Of a stretch of DNA of 57,687 nt, positions 1 through 7,898 are shown piece after piece. Every line of letters starts with the position of its first letter. Positions within the stretch are counted from its first letter, which is position 1. The notes under the pieces were generated by a model, which was given only the letters and a program-made list of their open reading frames with translations, had not been told where the DNA came from and ran no database searches. The stretch comes from Bacillus sp. AFS037270. Its GTDB lineage: Bacteria; Bacillota; Bacilli; Bacillales_B; DSM-18226. Made by a program: the position numbers and the translations under genes. Where the stretch lies: NCBI RefSeq assembly GCF_002585305.1, contig NZ_NUNF01000037.1, positions 1-57,687 on the forward strand, in the 5' to 3' direction.

Positions 1-110
1 GCTAATGCGATCTACCCATTTTTATAAGTAAGTAGAAGACAAATCCACAAGTTTATGAATATTAAAACAAAGAACAAAACCTAATCAACATTCACACGAA
101 GGTAAGTAAA

Positions 111-152
111 GAAACTTAGCGATGCTTATAGAAGCATCGCTAAGTTTCTTTC
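111..152. terminator. Hairpin terminator at the end of the two-component operon
   Basis: A perfect 17-bp inverted repeat (arms 111-127 and 132-148, 4-nt loop) is followed by a short T-rich run on the plus strand. It lies just past the stop codon of the minus-strand sensor kinase gene, so it can end that transcript and anything arriving from the left. Direction is not certain because the T-run is better on the plus strand. Confidence 0.75.
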
Positions 153-185
153 TATTAATCCTGTATTTGTTGAATTTTCACCTGG

Positions 186-1682
186 TTAGTCTAAAAGCAC
201 AAGGCACGGTAAATAGACATGAAAGACGGTCCCGGTTCCCAGTTGACTCTCGACTTCAATTTTTCCTCCATGTGCTTCTACAATGGATTGGGTGATCGAT
301 AACCCTAGTCCTGCTCCTCCAGTCCGTCTTGCACGGGAAACATCGGTACGATAAAAACGGTCGAAAATCAAAGGCAGATTCTCTTCGGAGATTCCAGAGC
401 CATTGTCCTGAACGGAAAGTTTGGCAAATCGATCAGATACTGAAAGGGAAAGCTTTATGAATCCCGATAACGGATCCGTATGTTGAACAGCATTGTTAAA
501 TAAATTTAGAATAACTTGTTTCAATTTATCGGGCTCATATAAGCCAATAACGTCTTCAGCAATGTTAAAATGAATAGCGCGATCTCCGGCCAGAACCTTT
601 AGCTGAGGTTCCATTTCTACGATTAACTTCGAAAGATTGGTCTCTGAAGCCTGCAATTCAGGGGCACGGTCTAGCTTAGTAAGTAATAATAAGTCCTCGA
701 CCAATTTTATGATCCGCTTTGATTCACTATGCATGCTGTTTAATGCTTTGTACAGCTGTTCAGGACGACTGGCAGCTCCCCTTAATAATACTTCAAGAAA
801 ACCGTTAATCGATGTCAGCGGTGTTCGCAGTTCATGCGAAGCATCTGCAATAAAACGTCTCATTTGTTCCTTTGTTTCTCTTTCATGCTCGAAGGATATT
901 TCTAATCGCCCTAACATATCATTAAACGAAACGGCTAAATGGTCGATTTCTTCCTGTCCTTGGTCAACTGGAAGGCGATCTTCTAAGTTGCCGGCATTGG
1001 TTTTCTTCACCGCCCTCACCATTTTAGATAATGGGACAAGCGTTTTCTTAAGTACTCGCAGGTAAATTCCGAGGCCTCCGGCTAAAGCCAAAGCAGAAAG
1101 GATGGAAAAAATCAATAATTGCTGAAGAAGGATGTGTTTGAGCGGAGCTGTATTTGTTCCGAGCTGCAGGATTCCGGAGATTTGACCGGGAAAGTCTCCC
1201 ACTGGCTTAAATACAATTAATTGCTCAATTCCCTTTGAATTCGATTCGATTCGATATTGAATATCCTTATGATAGATAAAATTCTCCACGAGTGTTTGAT
1301 ATTCTTTTGTAGAAAGTTTTGGAGCCTGGATGCTGCTATTTTCTAAAAGGTCTTGATAATTGCCGTTTTGATCGAAAAGCGCAAGCGATATATCTTGCAA
1401 AAAGAAAAACCTATTATTCGGCTGTGCTGGGGTATCTCCTTTGATCTCATCAGGATTTTGATTGTCAATGGGTGAATCCCCAAAACCAATGTCTTTTGGC
1501 AAAGGCATCAGCCTTGCACTTAGTGTTTCTGCCTCATTTTGATACAGAAAATCTTTCATTACAAAGTACTGAGTTAACCCAATCGTCAGTAAAATAAAGG
1601 CCAAAATGACTAATGTTCGTGCGAGAAGTTGATAGCGTAAGGAGCGGGGGAAGAATAAATTTTTTACTTTCCAATTCTTCAT
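186..1682 (-). CDS. Sensor histidine kinase, HAMP-HisKA-HATPase
   Basis: Membrane sensor kinase of an OmpR-type two-component system, 498 aa. A first membrane segment lies near residues 19-41, an extracytoplasmic sensor loop runs to about 183, a second membrane segment at about 185-207, then HAMP (about 208-262), HisKA and HATPase. The H-box reads SHELRTPL with the phospho-acceptor at H283; the N-box NNAVQHT, DNGSGI and GGAGLGLSI mark the ATP-binding domain. Its ATG shares one base with the stop codon of the upstream response regulator, so the two are co-translated. The sensor loop has no domain I recognise, so the signal is unknown. The regulator's predicted binding sites lie before the glycosylation genes to the right, which suggests a cell-envelope signal (inference). 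Confidence 0.95.
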   Translation of the reverse strand: MKNWKVKNLFFPRSLRYQLLARTLVILAFILLTIGLTQYFVMKDFLYQNEAETLSARLMPLPKDIGFGDSPIDNQNPDEIKGDTPAQPNNRFFFLQDISLALFDQNGNYQDLLENSSIQAPKLSTKEYQTLVENFIYHKDIQYRIESNSKGIEQLIVFKPVGDFPGQISGILQLGTNTAPLKHILLQQLLIFSILSALALAGGLGIYLRVLKKTLVPLSKMVRAVKKTNAGNLEDRLPVDQGQEEIDHLAVSFNDMLGRLEISFEHERETKEQMRRFIADASHELRTPLTSINGFLEVLLRGAASRPEQLYKALNSMHSESKRIIKLVEDLLLLTKLDRAPELQASETNLSKLIVEMEPQLKVLAGDRAIHFNIAEDVIGLYEPDKLKQVILNLFNNAVQHTDPLSGFIKLSLSVSDRFAKLSVQDNGSGISEENLPLIFDRFYRTDVSRARRTGGAGLGLSITQSIVEAHGGKIEVESQLGTGTVFHVYLPCLVLLD

Positions 1683-2365
1683 CAGAAATCCACCCTGTAA
1701 CCAGAACCTCTTATGGTACGAATAACGTGATGCTCCTTATCGGCTAACTTATCTCTTAGTGAACGGATGTACACTTCGACAATGTTCTCTTCCCCTAGGA
1801 AATCATACCCCCAAACCCGATCTAGTATCATGGCTTTGCTCATTACAATTCCGTGGTTCATGACCAAAAATTTGAGTAGCTCGTATTCAGTTGGAGATAG
1901 TTCCAATATTCTTCCATTATATATGAACTCTTTTCTGCGGTCGTCTAGTTTAAAAGGGCCATATGTGACTTCATTGAAAAGATTCGGGAATTGATTGCGC
2001 AAGCGGGCTTGAATTCGGGCCAGTAATTCTTCAAAACTAAATGGCTTGATGACATAATCATCCGCTCCGATCGTTAACCCTTTGACACGGTCTTGGACTT
2101 CATCTTTTGCTGTAAGCATAATGATTGAAGTTTGCGCTCCGCTTTTCTTTATCATTCTGCATACTTCAAAACCATCCATCCCTGGCATCATCACATCCAA
2201 TATCGCGATGTGCGGTTCAAATTCCTTTGCTGCATTAATTGCGGTTAATCCATCTAAAGCCGTTTTCACCTCATATCCTTCACTTGTTAGACCCATCTCT
2301 AAAAATTGCAATATATGTGGTTCGTCATCGACTAGTAAGATTTTTATCCCGTCTTTTGTATTCAT
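1682..2365 (-). CDS. OmpR/PhoB-family response regulator
   Basis: DNA-binding response regulator, 227 aa, first gene of the kinase operon. The receiver domain (about 7-120) has the acidic pair DDE at 13-15, phospho-acceptor D57 in LDVMMPGMDG and the conserved lysine in KPFSF. The C-terminal winged helix (about 130-227) ends in the typical IRTIRGSGYRVDF. A GGAGGT ribosome-binding site lies 6-7 nt before the ATG. OmpR-family proteins normally bind direct repeats at 10-11 bp spacing, and an array of this kind lies 47 bp upstream of this gene and also before the GT-C gene and the GT2 operon. Autoregulation and control of those glycosylation units are therefore predicted. Confidence 0.95.
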   Translation of the reverse strand: MNTKDGIKILLVDDEPHILQFLEMGLTSEGYEVKTALDGLTAINAAKEFEPHIAILDVMMPGMDGFEVCRMIKKSGAQTSIIMLTAKDEVQDRVKGLTIGADDYVIKPFSFEELLARIQARLRNQFPNLFNEVTYGPFKLDDRRKEFIYNGRILELSPTEYELLKFLVMNHGIVMSKAMILDRVWGYDFLGEENIVEVYIRSLRDKLADKEHHVIRTIRGSGYRVDF

Positions 2366-2411
2366 GTTTATACCTCCAGAAAAACTAATAAATCTATTTT
2401 CGTCTATTTAG

Positions 2412-2449
2412 CTGAAAATTACCTGAATAAAGTCTGAGTATCAGCTTAA
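2412..2449 (-). promoter_or_regulatory. Four 11-bp-spaced TTCAG half-sites before the two-component operon
   Basis: Read on the minus strand, the pentamers at 2449-2445 (TTAAG), 2438-2434 (CTCAG), 2427-2423 (TTCAG) and 2416-2412 (TTCAG) recur at exactly 11-bp intervals. The array ends 47 bp before the response-regulator ATG. The same spacing and pentamer occur at 2684-2721 and 5260-5297 on the plus strand. The simplest reading is an autoregulatory binding site for this OmpR-type regulator; binding itself is inferred. Confidence 0.7.
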
Positions 2450-2462
2450 TGGAAATAAAATG

Positions 2463-2491
2463 TTGTCACTTATTAAGTAAATACCTATTAT
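2463..2491 (+). promoter_or_regulatory. Sigma-A-type promoter, rightward
   Basis: TTGTCA (2463-2468) and TATTAT (2486-2491) are separated by 17 bp, a near-consensus vegetative promoter. It points right, away from the two-component operon. An intrinsic terminator follows about 125 bp downstream of the expected start point, before the GT-C start codon, so its product may be a short RNA. Confidence 0.55.
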
Positions 2492-2497
2492 ACTACG

Positions 2498-2646
2498 GCT
2501 CAGCAAGTCTGCTGAAATCTTTCCTTCATTAAAGAGAGAATAGTCAAAGTGGATTTCAATAGGTGGAATTATTTTGCTGCAACTTCTAATTCAAACAAAA
2601 TAAAGGAACGAAAAAGACTATTAAGGCTTCTCTTAATAGTTTTTTT
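2498..2646 (+). ncRNA. Possible small RNA or leader between promoter and terminator
   Basis: The stretch between the promoter at 2463-2491 and the hairpin at 2617-2646 would give a transcript of about 150 nt. It has a small stem-loop near its 5' end (CAGCA/TGCTG, about 2501-2514). A 34-codon GTG-started reading frame runs from about 2549 into the terminator, but its ribosome-binding site is weak. I recognise no RNA family. It may be an independent small RNA, or a read-through leader of the GT-C gene. Only the promoter and terminator support it. Confidence 0.3.
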
Positions 2647-2647
2647 A
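2617..2647 (+). terminator. Intrinsic terminator upstream of the GT-C gene
   Basis: ACTATTAAG (2617-2625) pairs with CTTAATAGT (2632-2640) and is followed by seven Ts. It lies before the TTCAG array of the GT-C gene, so it shields that promoter from upstream transcription. Confidence 0.75.
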
Positions 2648-2683
2648 TGATCCTTGACCAAACATTTTTAAATTTGATTGATT

Positions 2684-2721
2684 TTCAGGAAACATTCAGC
2701 TTTCCTTCAAGCACAATTCAG
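2684..2721 (+). promoter_or_regulatory. Four 11-bp-spaced TTCAG half-sites before the GT-C gene
   Basis: TTCAG at 2684, TTCAG at 2695, TTCAA at 2706 and TTCAG at 2717 are each 11 bp apart. The surrounding 32 bp (2679-2710) match 5255-5286 with a single difference. The array overlaps an upstream in-frame extension of the GT-C reading frame, which argues that this extension is not translated. A weak -10 candidate (CACAAT, 2732-2737) sits at the same offset as CATACT (5308-5313) in the second copy. Confidence 0.75.
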
Positions 2722-2808
2722 TTTGAAGGTGCACAATACAGACATGAACGAAATAACCAAAAATTCATTGCGGATGATGAAAGGCTGCAGGACGAAAGGA
2801 AAATGAAT

Positions 2809-5088
2809 ATGGAAAAATTAAAAACACAAACTTCAGAGACATTACAGACAAGAAAAGGTAAATTTGCTTACTTTTTTACAGGCCGGCCGGGAGATCCGCC
2901 ATGGGAAAGGCCTGCTCTATGGATCTTATTGGTGTTGACAGCAGTAGCGTATATATGGGGCCTCGGACAATCAGGCTGGGCCAATTCCTTTTACAGCGCC
3001 GCGGTTCAGGCGGGGACGAAGAGTTGGAAGGCATTTTTCTTCGGTTCCATTGATGCATCAAACTTTATCACAGTGGATAAGCCGCCTGCCTCCTTGTGGG
3101 TCATGGAGTTATCTGCTCGGATATTCGGCCTGAATTCATGGAGCATGCTTGTTCCGGAGGCACTGATGGGTGTAGCTTGCGTATGGATCCTTTACCTGAC
3201 CATTCGCCGCTGGTTTAGCGCCGGTGCAGCACTGATTGCTGGGGCAGTGCTTGCCCTGACACCGGTCGCTGTTCTTATGTTTCGTTTCAATAATCCTGAT
3301 GCACTCTTGATTTTGTTGCTTACGGCAAGTGCCTACGCATTTACGAGGGCACTGGAGGAAGGAAAGACAAAGTGGCTCGTGTTGGCCTCTGCTCTGATTG
3401 GCTTTGGCTTTTTGACCAAGATGTTGGCAGCCTTCTTTGTAATTCCAGTATTTGTATTCGTCTATCTAATTTTCGCAACCGTATCCGTACGCCGACGTTT
3501 GCTGCAAATCGTGGTTAGTGCGATTACCGTTGTGGTATCGGCAGGCTGGTGGGTTGCGATTGTAGAGCTTATTCCAGCCTCGAAACGCCCCTTTATCGGC
3601 AGTTCGCAGAATAACAGTATTTTAGATTTAATCTTCGGTTACAACGGTTTGGGTCGTCTTACTGGAAATGAGTTCGGTATGAGCAGCCAAAATGCGGCTG
3701 TTGGAACCTCTAGCAGCGACGCGGCTAGCCAAGCTGCAACTATGGGACCAACTGGTGGCGGCATGGGAGCGAATTTTGGCGGCACCACTGGTTTGGGACG
3801 TCTTTTTAACTCAGAAATGGGAGGCCAGATTTCATGGCTGATTCCTGCTGCACTTATTCTAATGATTTTTGCCATTTGGCTTGTACGCCGTAACTGGAGA
3901 AAAGATCGTACGATTCCGGCTTTACTATTGTGGGGTGGTACGTTCTTCGTCACTGGTGTTGTCTTTAGCTTTGGACAAGGGACGATTCACCCGTACTATA
4001 CGGCTGCACTAGCTCCAGCCATCGGTGCCATCATCGGCATTTCTGTGGAAGTTCTTTGGTCTAGAAAAGATCAATTGGCTGCCCGTTTAGGTTTAGCGGC
4101 GGCAATTGGATTGACGGCCGTTTGGTCTTTTGTATTACTCAATCGTACACCAACATGGAACCCGTGGCTCCGTACGACCATCCTGATCCTTGGTGCTTTA
4201 GCAGCCATTGCCATGGTGATTCTACCTAAGCTTGGCAAACGCATAATGATGGGTGCAGCTGCAGCAGGCTTGATTGCCTGTTTGACTGGTCCGTTTGCCT
4301 TTACAATCCAAACCATTGCCACACCACATACCGGTTCGATGCCTACTGCAGGTCCATCAACAGGTGGTAACGGTTTTCCTGGTAATCCTGGAGACGGGCA
4401 AATGCCTCCTGGTACCAATTCAAGTAATTCGTCCACAGTACAATCTGAAAATTCTGGCTTTGGTGGTCAAATGCCACCTGGCGCCAATTCAAGTAATTCG
4501 TCCACAGGACAATCCGGAAACCCTGGCTTTGGTGGTCAAATGCCTCCTGGGACCAATTCATCCAACTCGTCCACAGGGGAATCTGCAGGTTCTATTGATT
4601 CCAGCGGAACTAAACAGGGTGGTGTTGGAGGTTTTGATGATAACGCCACACCAGGCGAGAATATCGTGAAATTGCTGAAACAGAATGCCTCGAAATACAC
4701 TTGGGTTGCGGCGACAGTTGGTTCACAATCTTCTGCTCCTTACCAACTTGCGACAGGTGAACCCATTATGGACATCGGCGGCTTTACTGGAAGTGATCCA
4801 TCTCCAACCCTTGCCCAGTTTAAGAAATACGTAAGTGACGGGAAAATCCATTATTATATTAGTGGTGGAATGAATCGTGGGGCTATGGGCAGCAACAACA
4901 CGAATAATGCCAATTCTTCAAATGGCATCACCAATGAAGAAACAAACGGAAGCACTACCGCTGGTAACTTCCCAGGCGGTCCAATGGGAGGCTCTAATTC
5001 AGAGATCACGAATTGGGTTCAGAACAATTTCAAGTCAAAAACAGTGGATGGAGTCACTGTCTATGATTTGACCCAGCCAAAATCTTAA
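2809..5088 (+). CDS. GT-C (family 39/PMT-like) membrane glycosyltransferase
   Basis: Polytopic membrane protein with the fold of dolichyl/undecaprenyl-phosphate sugar mannosyl- or arabinosyl-transferases (ArnT/PMT, B. subtilis YkcB type). It would move a sugar from a lipid-phosphate carrier to a cell-envelope acceptor outside the membrane. The N-terminus has VDKPPASLWV, the usual acidic loop after the first membrane helix; about ten hydrophobic helices follow, then a Gly/Ser/Asn/Pro-rich outer region and a C-terminal soluble domain. The frame is open back to 2647, but AAAGGA at 2795-2800 lies 8 nt before ATG 2809, and the extension covers the regulator sites, so I use 2809 (759 aa; ATG 2803 is an alternative). 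It has its own terminator. The companion carrier-loading GT2 and flippase are in the next operon. Acceptor unknown; lipoteichoic or wall teichoic acid is plausible. Confidence 0.85.
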   Translation: MEKLKTQTSETLQTRKGKFAYFFTGRPGDPPWERPALWILLVLTAVAYIWGLGQSGWANSFYSAAVQAGTKSWKAFFFGSIDASNFITVDKPPASLWVMELSARIFGLNSWSMLVPEALMGVACVWILYLTIRRWFSAGAALIAGAVLALTPVAVLMFRFNNPDALLILLLTASAYAFTRALEEGKTKWLVLASALIGFGFLTKMLAAFFVIPVFVFVYLIFATVSVRRRLLQIVVSAITVVVSAGWWVAIVELIPASKRPFIGSSQNNSILDLIFGYNGLGRLTGNEFGMSSQNAAVGTSSSDAASQAATMGPTGGGMGANFGGTTGLGRLFNSEMGGQISWLIPAALILMIFAIWLVRRNWRKDRTIPALLLWGGTFFVTGVVFSFGQGTIHPYYTAALAPAIGAIIGISVEVLWSRKDQLAARLGLAAAIGLTAVWSFVLLNRTPTWNPWLRTTILILGALAAIAMVILPKLGKRIMMGAAAAGLIACLTGPFAFTIQTIATPHTGSMPTAGPSTGGNGFPGNPGDGQMPPGTNSSNSSTVQSENSGFGGQMPPGANSSNSSTGQSGNPGFGGQMPPGTNSSNSSTGESAGSIDSSGTKQGGVGGFDDNATPGENIVKLLKQNASKYTWVAATVGSQSSAPYQLATGEPIMDIGGFTGSDPSPTLAQFKKYVSDGKIHYYISGGMNRGAMGSNNTNNANSSNGITNEETNGSTTAGNFPGGPMGGSNSEITNWVQNNFKSKTVDGVTVYDLTQPKS
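4402..4590 (+). repeat. 69-bp in-frame tandem repeat in the GT-C gene
   Basis: A 69-bp unit begins at 4402, 4471 and 4540; the third copy is partial. Each codes for a 23-residue segment starting MPPG and rich in Asn, Ser and Gly. The units differ mainly at silent or conservative positions. The segment links the membrane part to the C-terminal outer domain, so it is probably a flexible, length-variable spacer. Confidence 0.85.
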
Positions 5089-5163
5089 TATTAAACTAAT
5101 TCTCTGCAACAGAGGATTAGAAACACCCCTTGGTGATTGGTGTACCACCCTAAACAGGCAATC

Positions 5164-5208
5164 AAGGATTGAGCTTTGTAAAAACAGGGCTCAATCCTTC
5201 TTTTTTTG
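5164..5208 (+). terminator. Intrinsic terminator after the GT-C gene
   Basis: An 11-bp perfect stem (5164-5174 with 5189-5199) is followed by a C and seven Ts. It separates the GT-C transcript from the GT2 operon. Confidence 0.85.
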
Positions 5209-5259
5209 TCCAGTTCTCTCATCATGTTCCATATCGTAACATAATTAAACTTAATGATT

Positions 5260-5297
5260 TTCAGGAAACATTCAGCTTTTCTTCAATCTGATTTCAG
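5260..5297 (+). promoter_or_regulatory. Four 11-bp-spaced TTCAG half-sites before the GT2 operon
   Basis: TTCAG at 5260, TTCAG at 5271, TTCAA at 5282 and TTCAG at 5293 are each 11 bp apart, the same order as at 2684-2721, including the TTCAA in third place. The array ends 61 bp before the GT2 start codon. It is the third predicted site for the neighbouring response regulator. Confidence 0.75.
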
Positions 5298-5357
5298 GTT
5301 GCAGGTTCATACTGAATGCATAATCAATGAGATGTTTATTAAAAGGAGTGATACCAA

Positions 5358-6320
5358 ATGAGTCAATCGATTCAATACTCGATTGTAGTACCGGTTTACA
5401 ACGAAGAAGCCGTGATTCATGAAACCTACCGTCGATTAACCGAAGTCATGAGTTCAACGGGAGAATCTTACGAGCTTCTCTTTGTGAACGATGGCAGCCA
5501 CGATCAAACAGCTGAAATAATCAAAACCTTCAGCGAAAAAGACCCATTCGTTATTTTACTAGACTTTTCACGGAACTTCGGTCATCAAATTGCGATCACA
5601 GCAGGTATGGATTATTCAAGAGGGAAGGCAGTGGTCGTCATTGACGCTGACCTGCAGGACCCGCCCGAGCTTATCTTGGAGATGATTGAAAAATGGAAGC
5701 AAGGTTACGATGTGGTCTATGCCAAGCGAACGAAACGGAAAGGGGAGACGGTCTTTAAAAAATATACCGCTAAGCTGTTTTACCGCTTTTTACGTTCAAT
5801 GACGGATATTGATATTCCGCTTGATACAGGAGATTTTCGCTTATTAGATCGCAGAGTGTGTGATCAGATGAATAACCTTCAAGAAAAAAATCGTTTCGTC
5901 CGGGGGTTAGTGAGCTGGGTTGGGTTTAAACAAATTGCGGTTGAGTATGAACGGGATGAGCGCTTAGCTGGCGAGTCCAAATACCCACTCAAAAAGATGC
6001 TGAAATTGTCGATGGATGGCATTACGTCCTTTTCCTATAAACCATTAAAATTAGCAAGCGTTGCTGGCGTGACGTTATCGGTAATCGGATTTTTCTATTT
6101 GTTCATCGTCCTATACTTGAAGATATTTACCAATGCAACCATTACAGGATGGTCATCTCTTATTGTGATTCAGTTGCTTTTTAATGGGATTATTTTGTTT
6201 ATTCTTGGAATCGTAGGTGAATATATTGGGCGAATTTATGACGAATCGAAACATCGTCCTCTCTATATCGTTCAAGAAGTCTATCAGAAAAAGTCCGAAA
6301 AGAAACTGATGTACAGATGA
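5358..6320 (+). CDS. Polyprenyl-phosphate glycosyltransferase, GT2 (GtrB/CsbB-like)
   Basis: Membrane-anchored family 2 glycosyltransferase, 320 aa, expected to load a sugar from a nucleotide donor onto undecaprenyl phosphate at the inner membrane face. The N-terminal GT-A domain has VVPVYNEE, VNDGSHD and the metal-binding DADLQDPPE; two membrane helices lie near 232-255 and 268-290. The ribosome-binding site AAAAGGAGTG precedes the ATG. The gene overlaps the GtrA gene by four bases (ATGA). In Bacillus the CsbB-YfhO-GtcA trio works this way to decorate lipoteichoic acid with GlcNAc; the same three types are here. Donor sugar is not shown by the sequence, though the adjacent GalU-type enzyme makes UDP-glucose a candidate. 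Confidence 0.9.
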   Translation: MSQSIQYSIVVPVYNEEAVIHETYRRLTEVMSSTGESYELLFVNDGSHDQTAEIIKTFSEKDPFVILLDFSRNFGHQIAITAGMDYSRGKAVVVIDADLQDPPELILEMIEKWKQGYDVVYAKRTKRKGETVFKKYTAKLFYRFLRSMTDIDIPLDTGDFRLLDRRVCDQMNNLQEKNRFVRGLVSWVGFKQIAVEYERDERLAGESKYPLKKMLKLSMDGITSFSYKPLKLASVAGVTLSVIGFFYLFIVLYLKIFTNATITGWSSLIVIQLLFNGIILFILGIVGEYIGRIYDESKHRPLYIVQEVYQKKSEKKLMYR

Positions 6321-6721
6321 TCAAGAAATGGCTGTCATTGATCAAATTTGCCCTTGTGGGGGTAGTCAACACCTTGATTGATTTTATCATCTATGCACTC
6401 TTGACGAAGTTCAACTTAAACTACCTCGCGGCTCAATGTATTTCGTACAGTGCAGGGGTTCTAAACAGCTATATGATGAATCGGAAATGGACTTTTGAAC
6501 TAAAAGGAAAAGGAAGTAAGCGTGAATTCTTTACTTTTATAGGTGTGAATCTGCTTACGTTGGTGATTACTACATTTTTATTAACTATGTTTTATAAATG
6601 GCTGGGTATTTCATTAATAATTAGTAAGTTATTAGTCACAGGGATCAGCGTTGGAATCAATTATATGGGAGCCAAAACATTCGTATTTACAAAATTAAAG
6701 GAAAGAAGGACAACTCTATGA
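6317..6721 (+). CDS. GtrA-family membrane protein, putative glycolipid flippase
   Basis: Small membrane protein of 134 aa with four hydrophobic helices and GtrA/DPMS features, including SAGVLNSYMMNRKWTF after the second helix. The family is thought to flip the polyprenyl-phosphate sugar to the outer face, where a GT-C enzyme uses it. It overlaps the GT2 gene by ATGA at its start and the galU gene by ATGA at its end, so the three are translationally coupled. Confidence 0.9.
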   Translation: MIKKWLSLIKFALVGVVNTLIDFIIYALLTKFNLNYLAAQCISYSAGVLNSYMMNRKWTFELKGKGSKREFFTFIGVNLLTLVITTFLLTMFYKWLGISLIISKLLVTGISVGINYMGAKTFVFTKLKERRTTL

Positions 6722-7647
6722 ATATTAAAAAAGCAGTGATTCCAGTCGGAGGACTAGGCACTCGTTTTTTGCCGGCAACAAAGGCACAACCAAAAGAAAT
6801 GCTGCCGATTGTCGATAAACCGGCGGTCCAGTATATTGTGGAAGAGGCAGTGGAATCTGGGATTGAAAGCATTATTTTTATAACCGGACGCAATAAAAAA
6901 TCGATTGAAGATCATTTTGATAAATCGGTTGAGTTAGAACTTATGTTAGAAGAAAAGCAGAAATATGATGTACTAAAAGAAGTACAGCAGATTTCTTCCA
7001 TGGCCAATATCCACTATATACGTCAAAAAGAACCATTAGGACTTGGTCATGCCGTTTTATGTGCGGAACAGTTTATAGGAGATGAGCCATTTGCGGTACT
7101 GCTTGGTGATGATATTATGATTTCAGAAAAACCTGCTTTAAAAAAAATGATCGATACGTATCATCGGACAAAACAATCCGTGATTGGTGTGAAAAAAGTG
7201 GCCATGGAGGATGTATCAAAATATGGAATTATTGACCCGAGCAGCAAATTTGGTCAGGTTCATTCAGTAAAAGATTTAATAGAAAAGCCCAAGATTCCTA
7301 ATGCTCCATCGGACCTGGCTGTCATGGGACGGTACATCCTGAATCCGTCGATTTTCTCGTATTTGAAAACCATTGAATTTGGCGTCGGAAATGAACTGCA
7401 ATTAACAGATGCACTGCGTCTCTTATGTCAAAAGGAAAGACTGGTTGCCTTAGAGCTTTTAGGAAAACGTTACGATATAGGGGATAAGACAGGGTATATA
7501 AAAGCTATGATTGAAGTAGCTCTACAGCGAGAAGACTTAAATGATAGCCTGCTCTCTTATCTAGAAGAATTAGTAGAAAATGAACGGAACCGAAACTCTG
7601 TTTATGGGACTGGATTGAATAAAAAAATCTCTTCAGCATCAAGCTGA
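6718..7647 (+). CDS. galU: UTP-glucose-1-phosphate uridylyltransferase
   Basis: Makes UDP-glucose from UTP and glucose-1-phosphate; 309 aa, usual length for GalU/GtaB. The nucleotide-binding signature reads GGLGTRFLPATKAQPKEMLP, followed by DKPAVQYIVEEA; the metal/UTP motif LLGDD and the EKP motif are present. The start overlaps the GtrA stop as ATGA. Bacillus genomes usually carry gtaB elsewhere for teichoic-acid glucosylation, so this may be a dedicated second copy feeding the flanking GT2 enzyme (inference). The stop codon lies inside the terminator stem. Confidence 0.95.
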   Translation: MNIKKAVIPVGGLGTRFLPATKAQPKEMLPIVDKPAVQYIVEEAVESGIESIIFITGRNKKSIEDHFDKSVELELMLEEKQKYDVLKEVQQISSMANIHYIRQKEPLGLGHAVLCAEQFIGDEPFAVLLGDDIMISEKPALKKMIDTYHRTKQSVIGVKKVAMEDVSKYGIIDPSSKFGQVHSVKDLIEKPKIPNAPSDLAVMGRYILNPSIFSYLKTIEFGVGNELQLTDALRLLCQKERLVALELLGKRYDIGDKTGYIKAMIEVALQREDLNDSLLSYLEELVENERNRNSVYGTGLNKKISSASS

Positions 7648-7659
7648 AGGGGTTTTTTT
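7628..7659 (+). terminator. Intrinsic terminator of the glycosylation operon
   Basis: CTTCAGC (7631-7637) pairs with GCTGAAG (7643-7649), extended by a few outer pairs, then seven Ts. The galU stop codon (7645-7647) is part of the stem. Confidence 0.85.
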
Positions 7660-7847
7660 ACTACTTTCACTAAAAGGAAGGGGAAAGCGGGTGATTTTAG
7701 TCAAGCTGTTTCAGATCATAATGAAATATTGGCGCTTCAAGGAGGCAGAGTAGTTTGGTATCTGACGCCTACCCAGATACGCTACTTAATAAGGGCACCT
7801 TAATAAAACCATATGATATTAACTTAAACAATAAGTGTTTTAAATTT

Positions 7848-7882
7848 AAAAGTAATGGGAGTCTGACCCCCATTACTTTTTT
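7848..7882. terminator. Bidirectional hairpin between convergent genes
   Basis: A perfect 12-bp stem (7848-7859 with 7869-7880) is flanked by Ts on the plus strand and by an A-rich flank that gives Ts on the minus strand. It lies 17 bp past the end of the minus-strand gene at 7899. The 188 bp between the galU terminator and this hairpin hold no gene I can support. Confidence 0.7.
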
Positions 7883-7898
7883 CATTTTTTACATTTAT

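Noticed and set aside
637..1065. Plus-strand 142-codon frame
   Set aside because: It lies opposite the sensor kinase gene, whose motifs are unambiguous, and has no ribosome-binding site or known motif.
2647..2808. N-terminal extension of the GT-C protein
   Set aside because: It would encode the regulator binding array and has no ribosome-binding site; ATG 2809 has one at 8 nt.
4295..4669. 124-codon plus-strand frame and a 72-codon minus-strand frame in the GT-C repeat region
   Set aside because: Long frames here follow from the 69-bp tandem repeat; neither has a recognisable motif or start signal.
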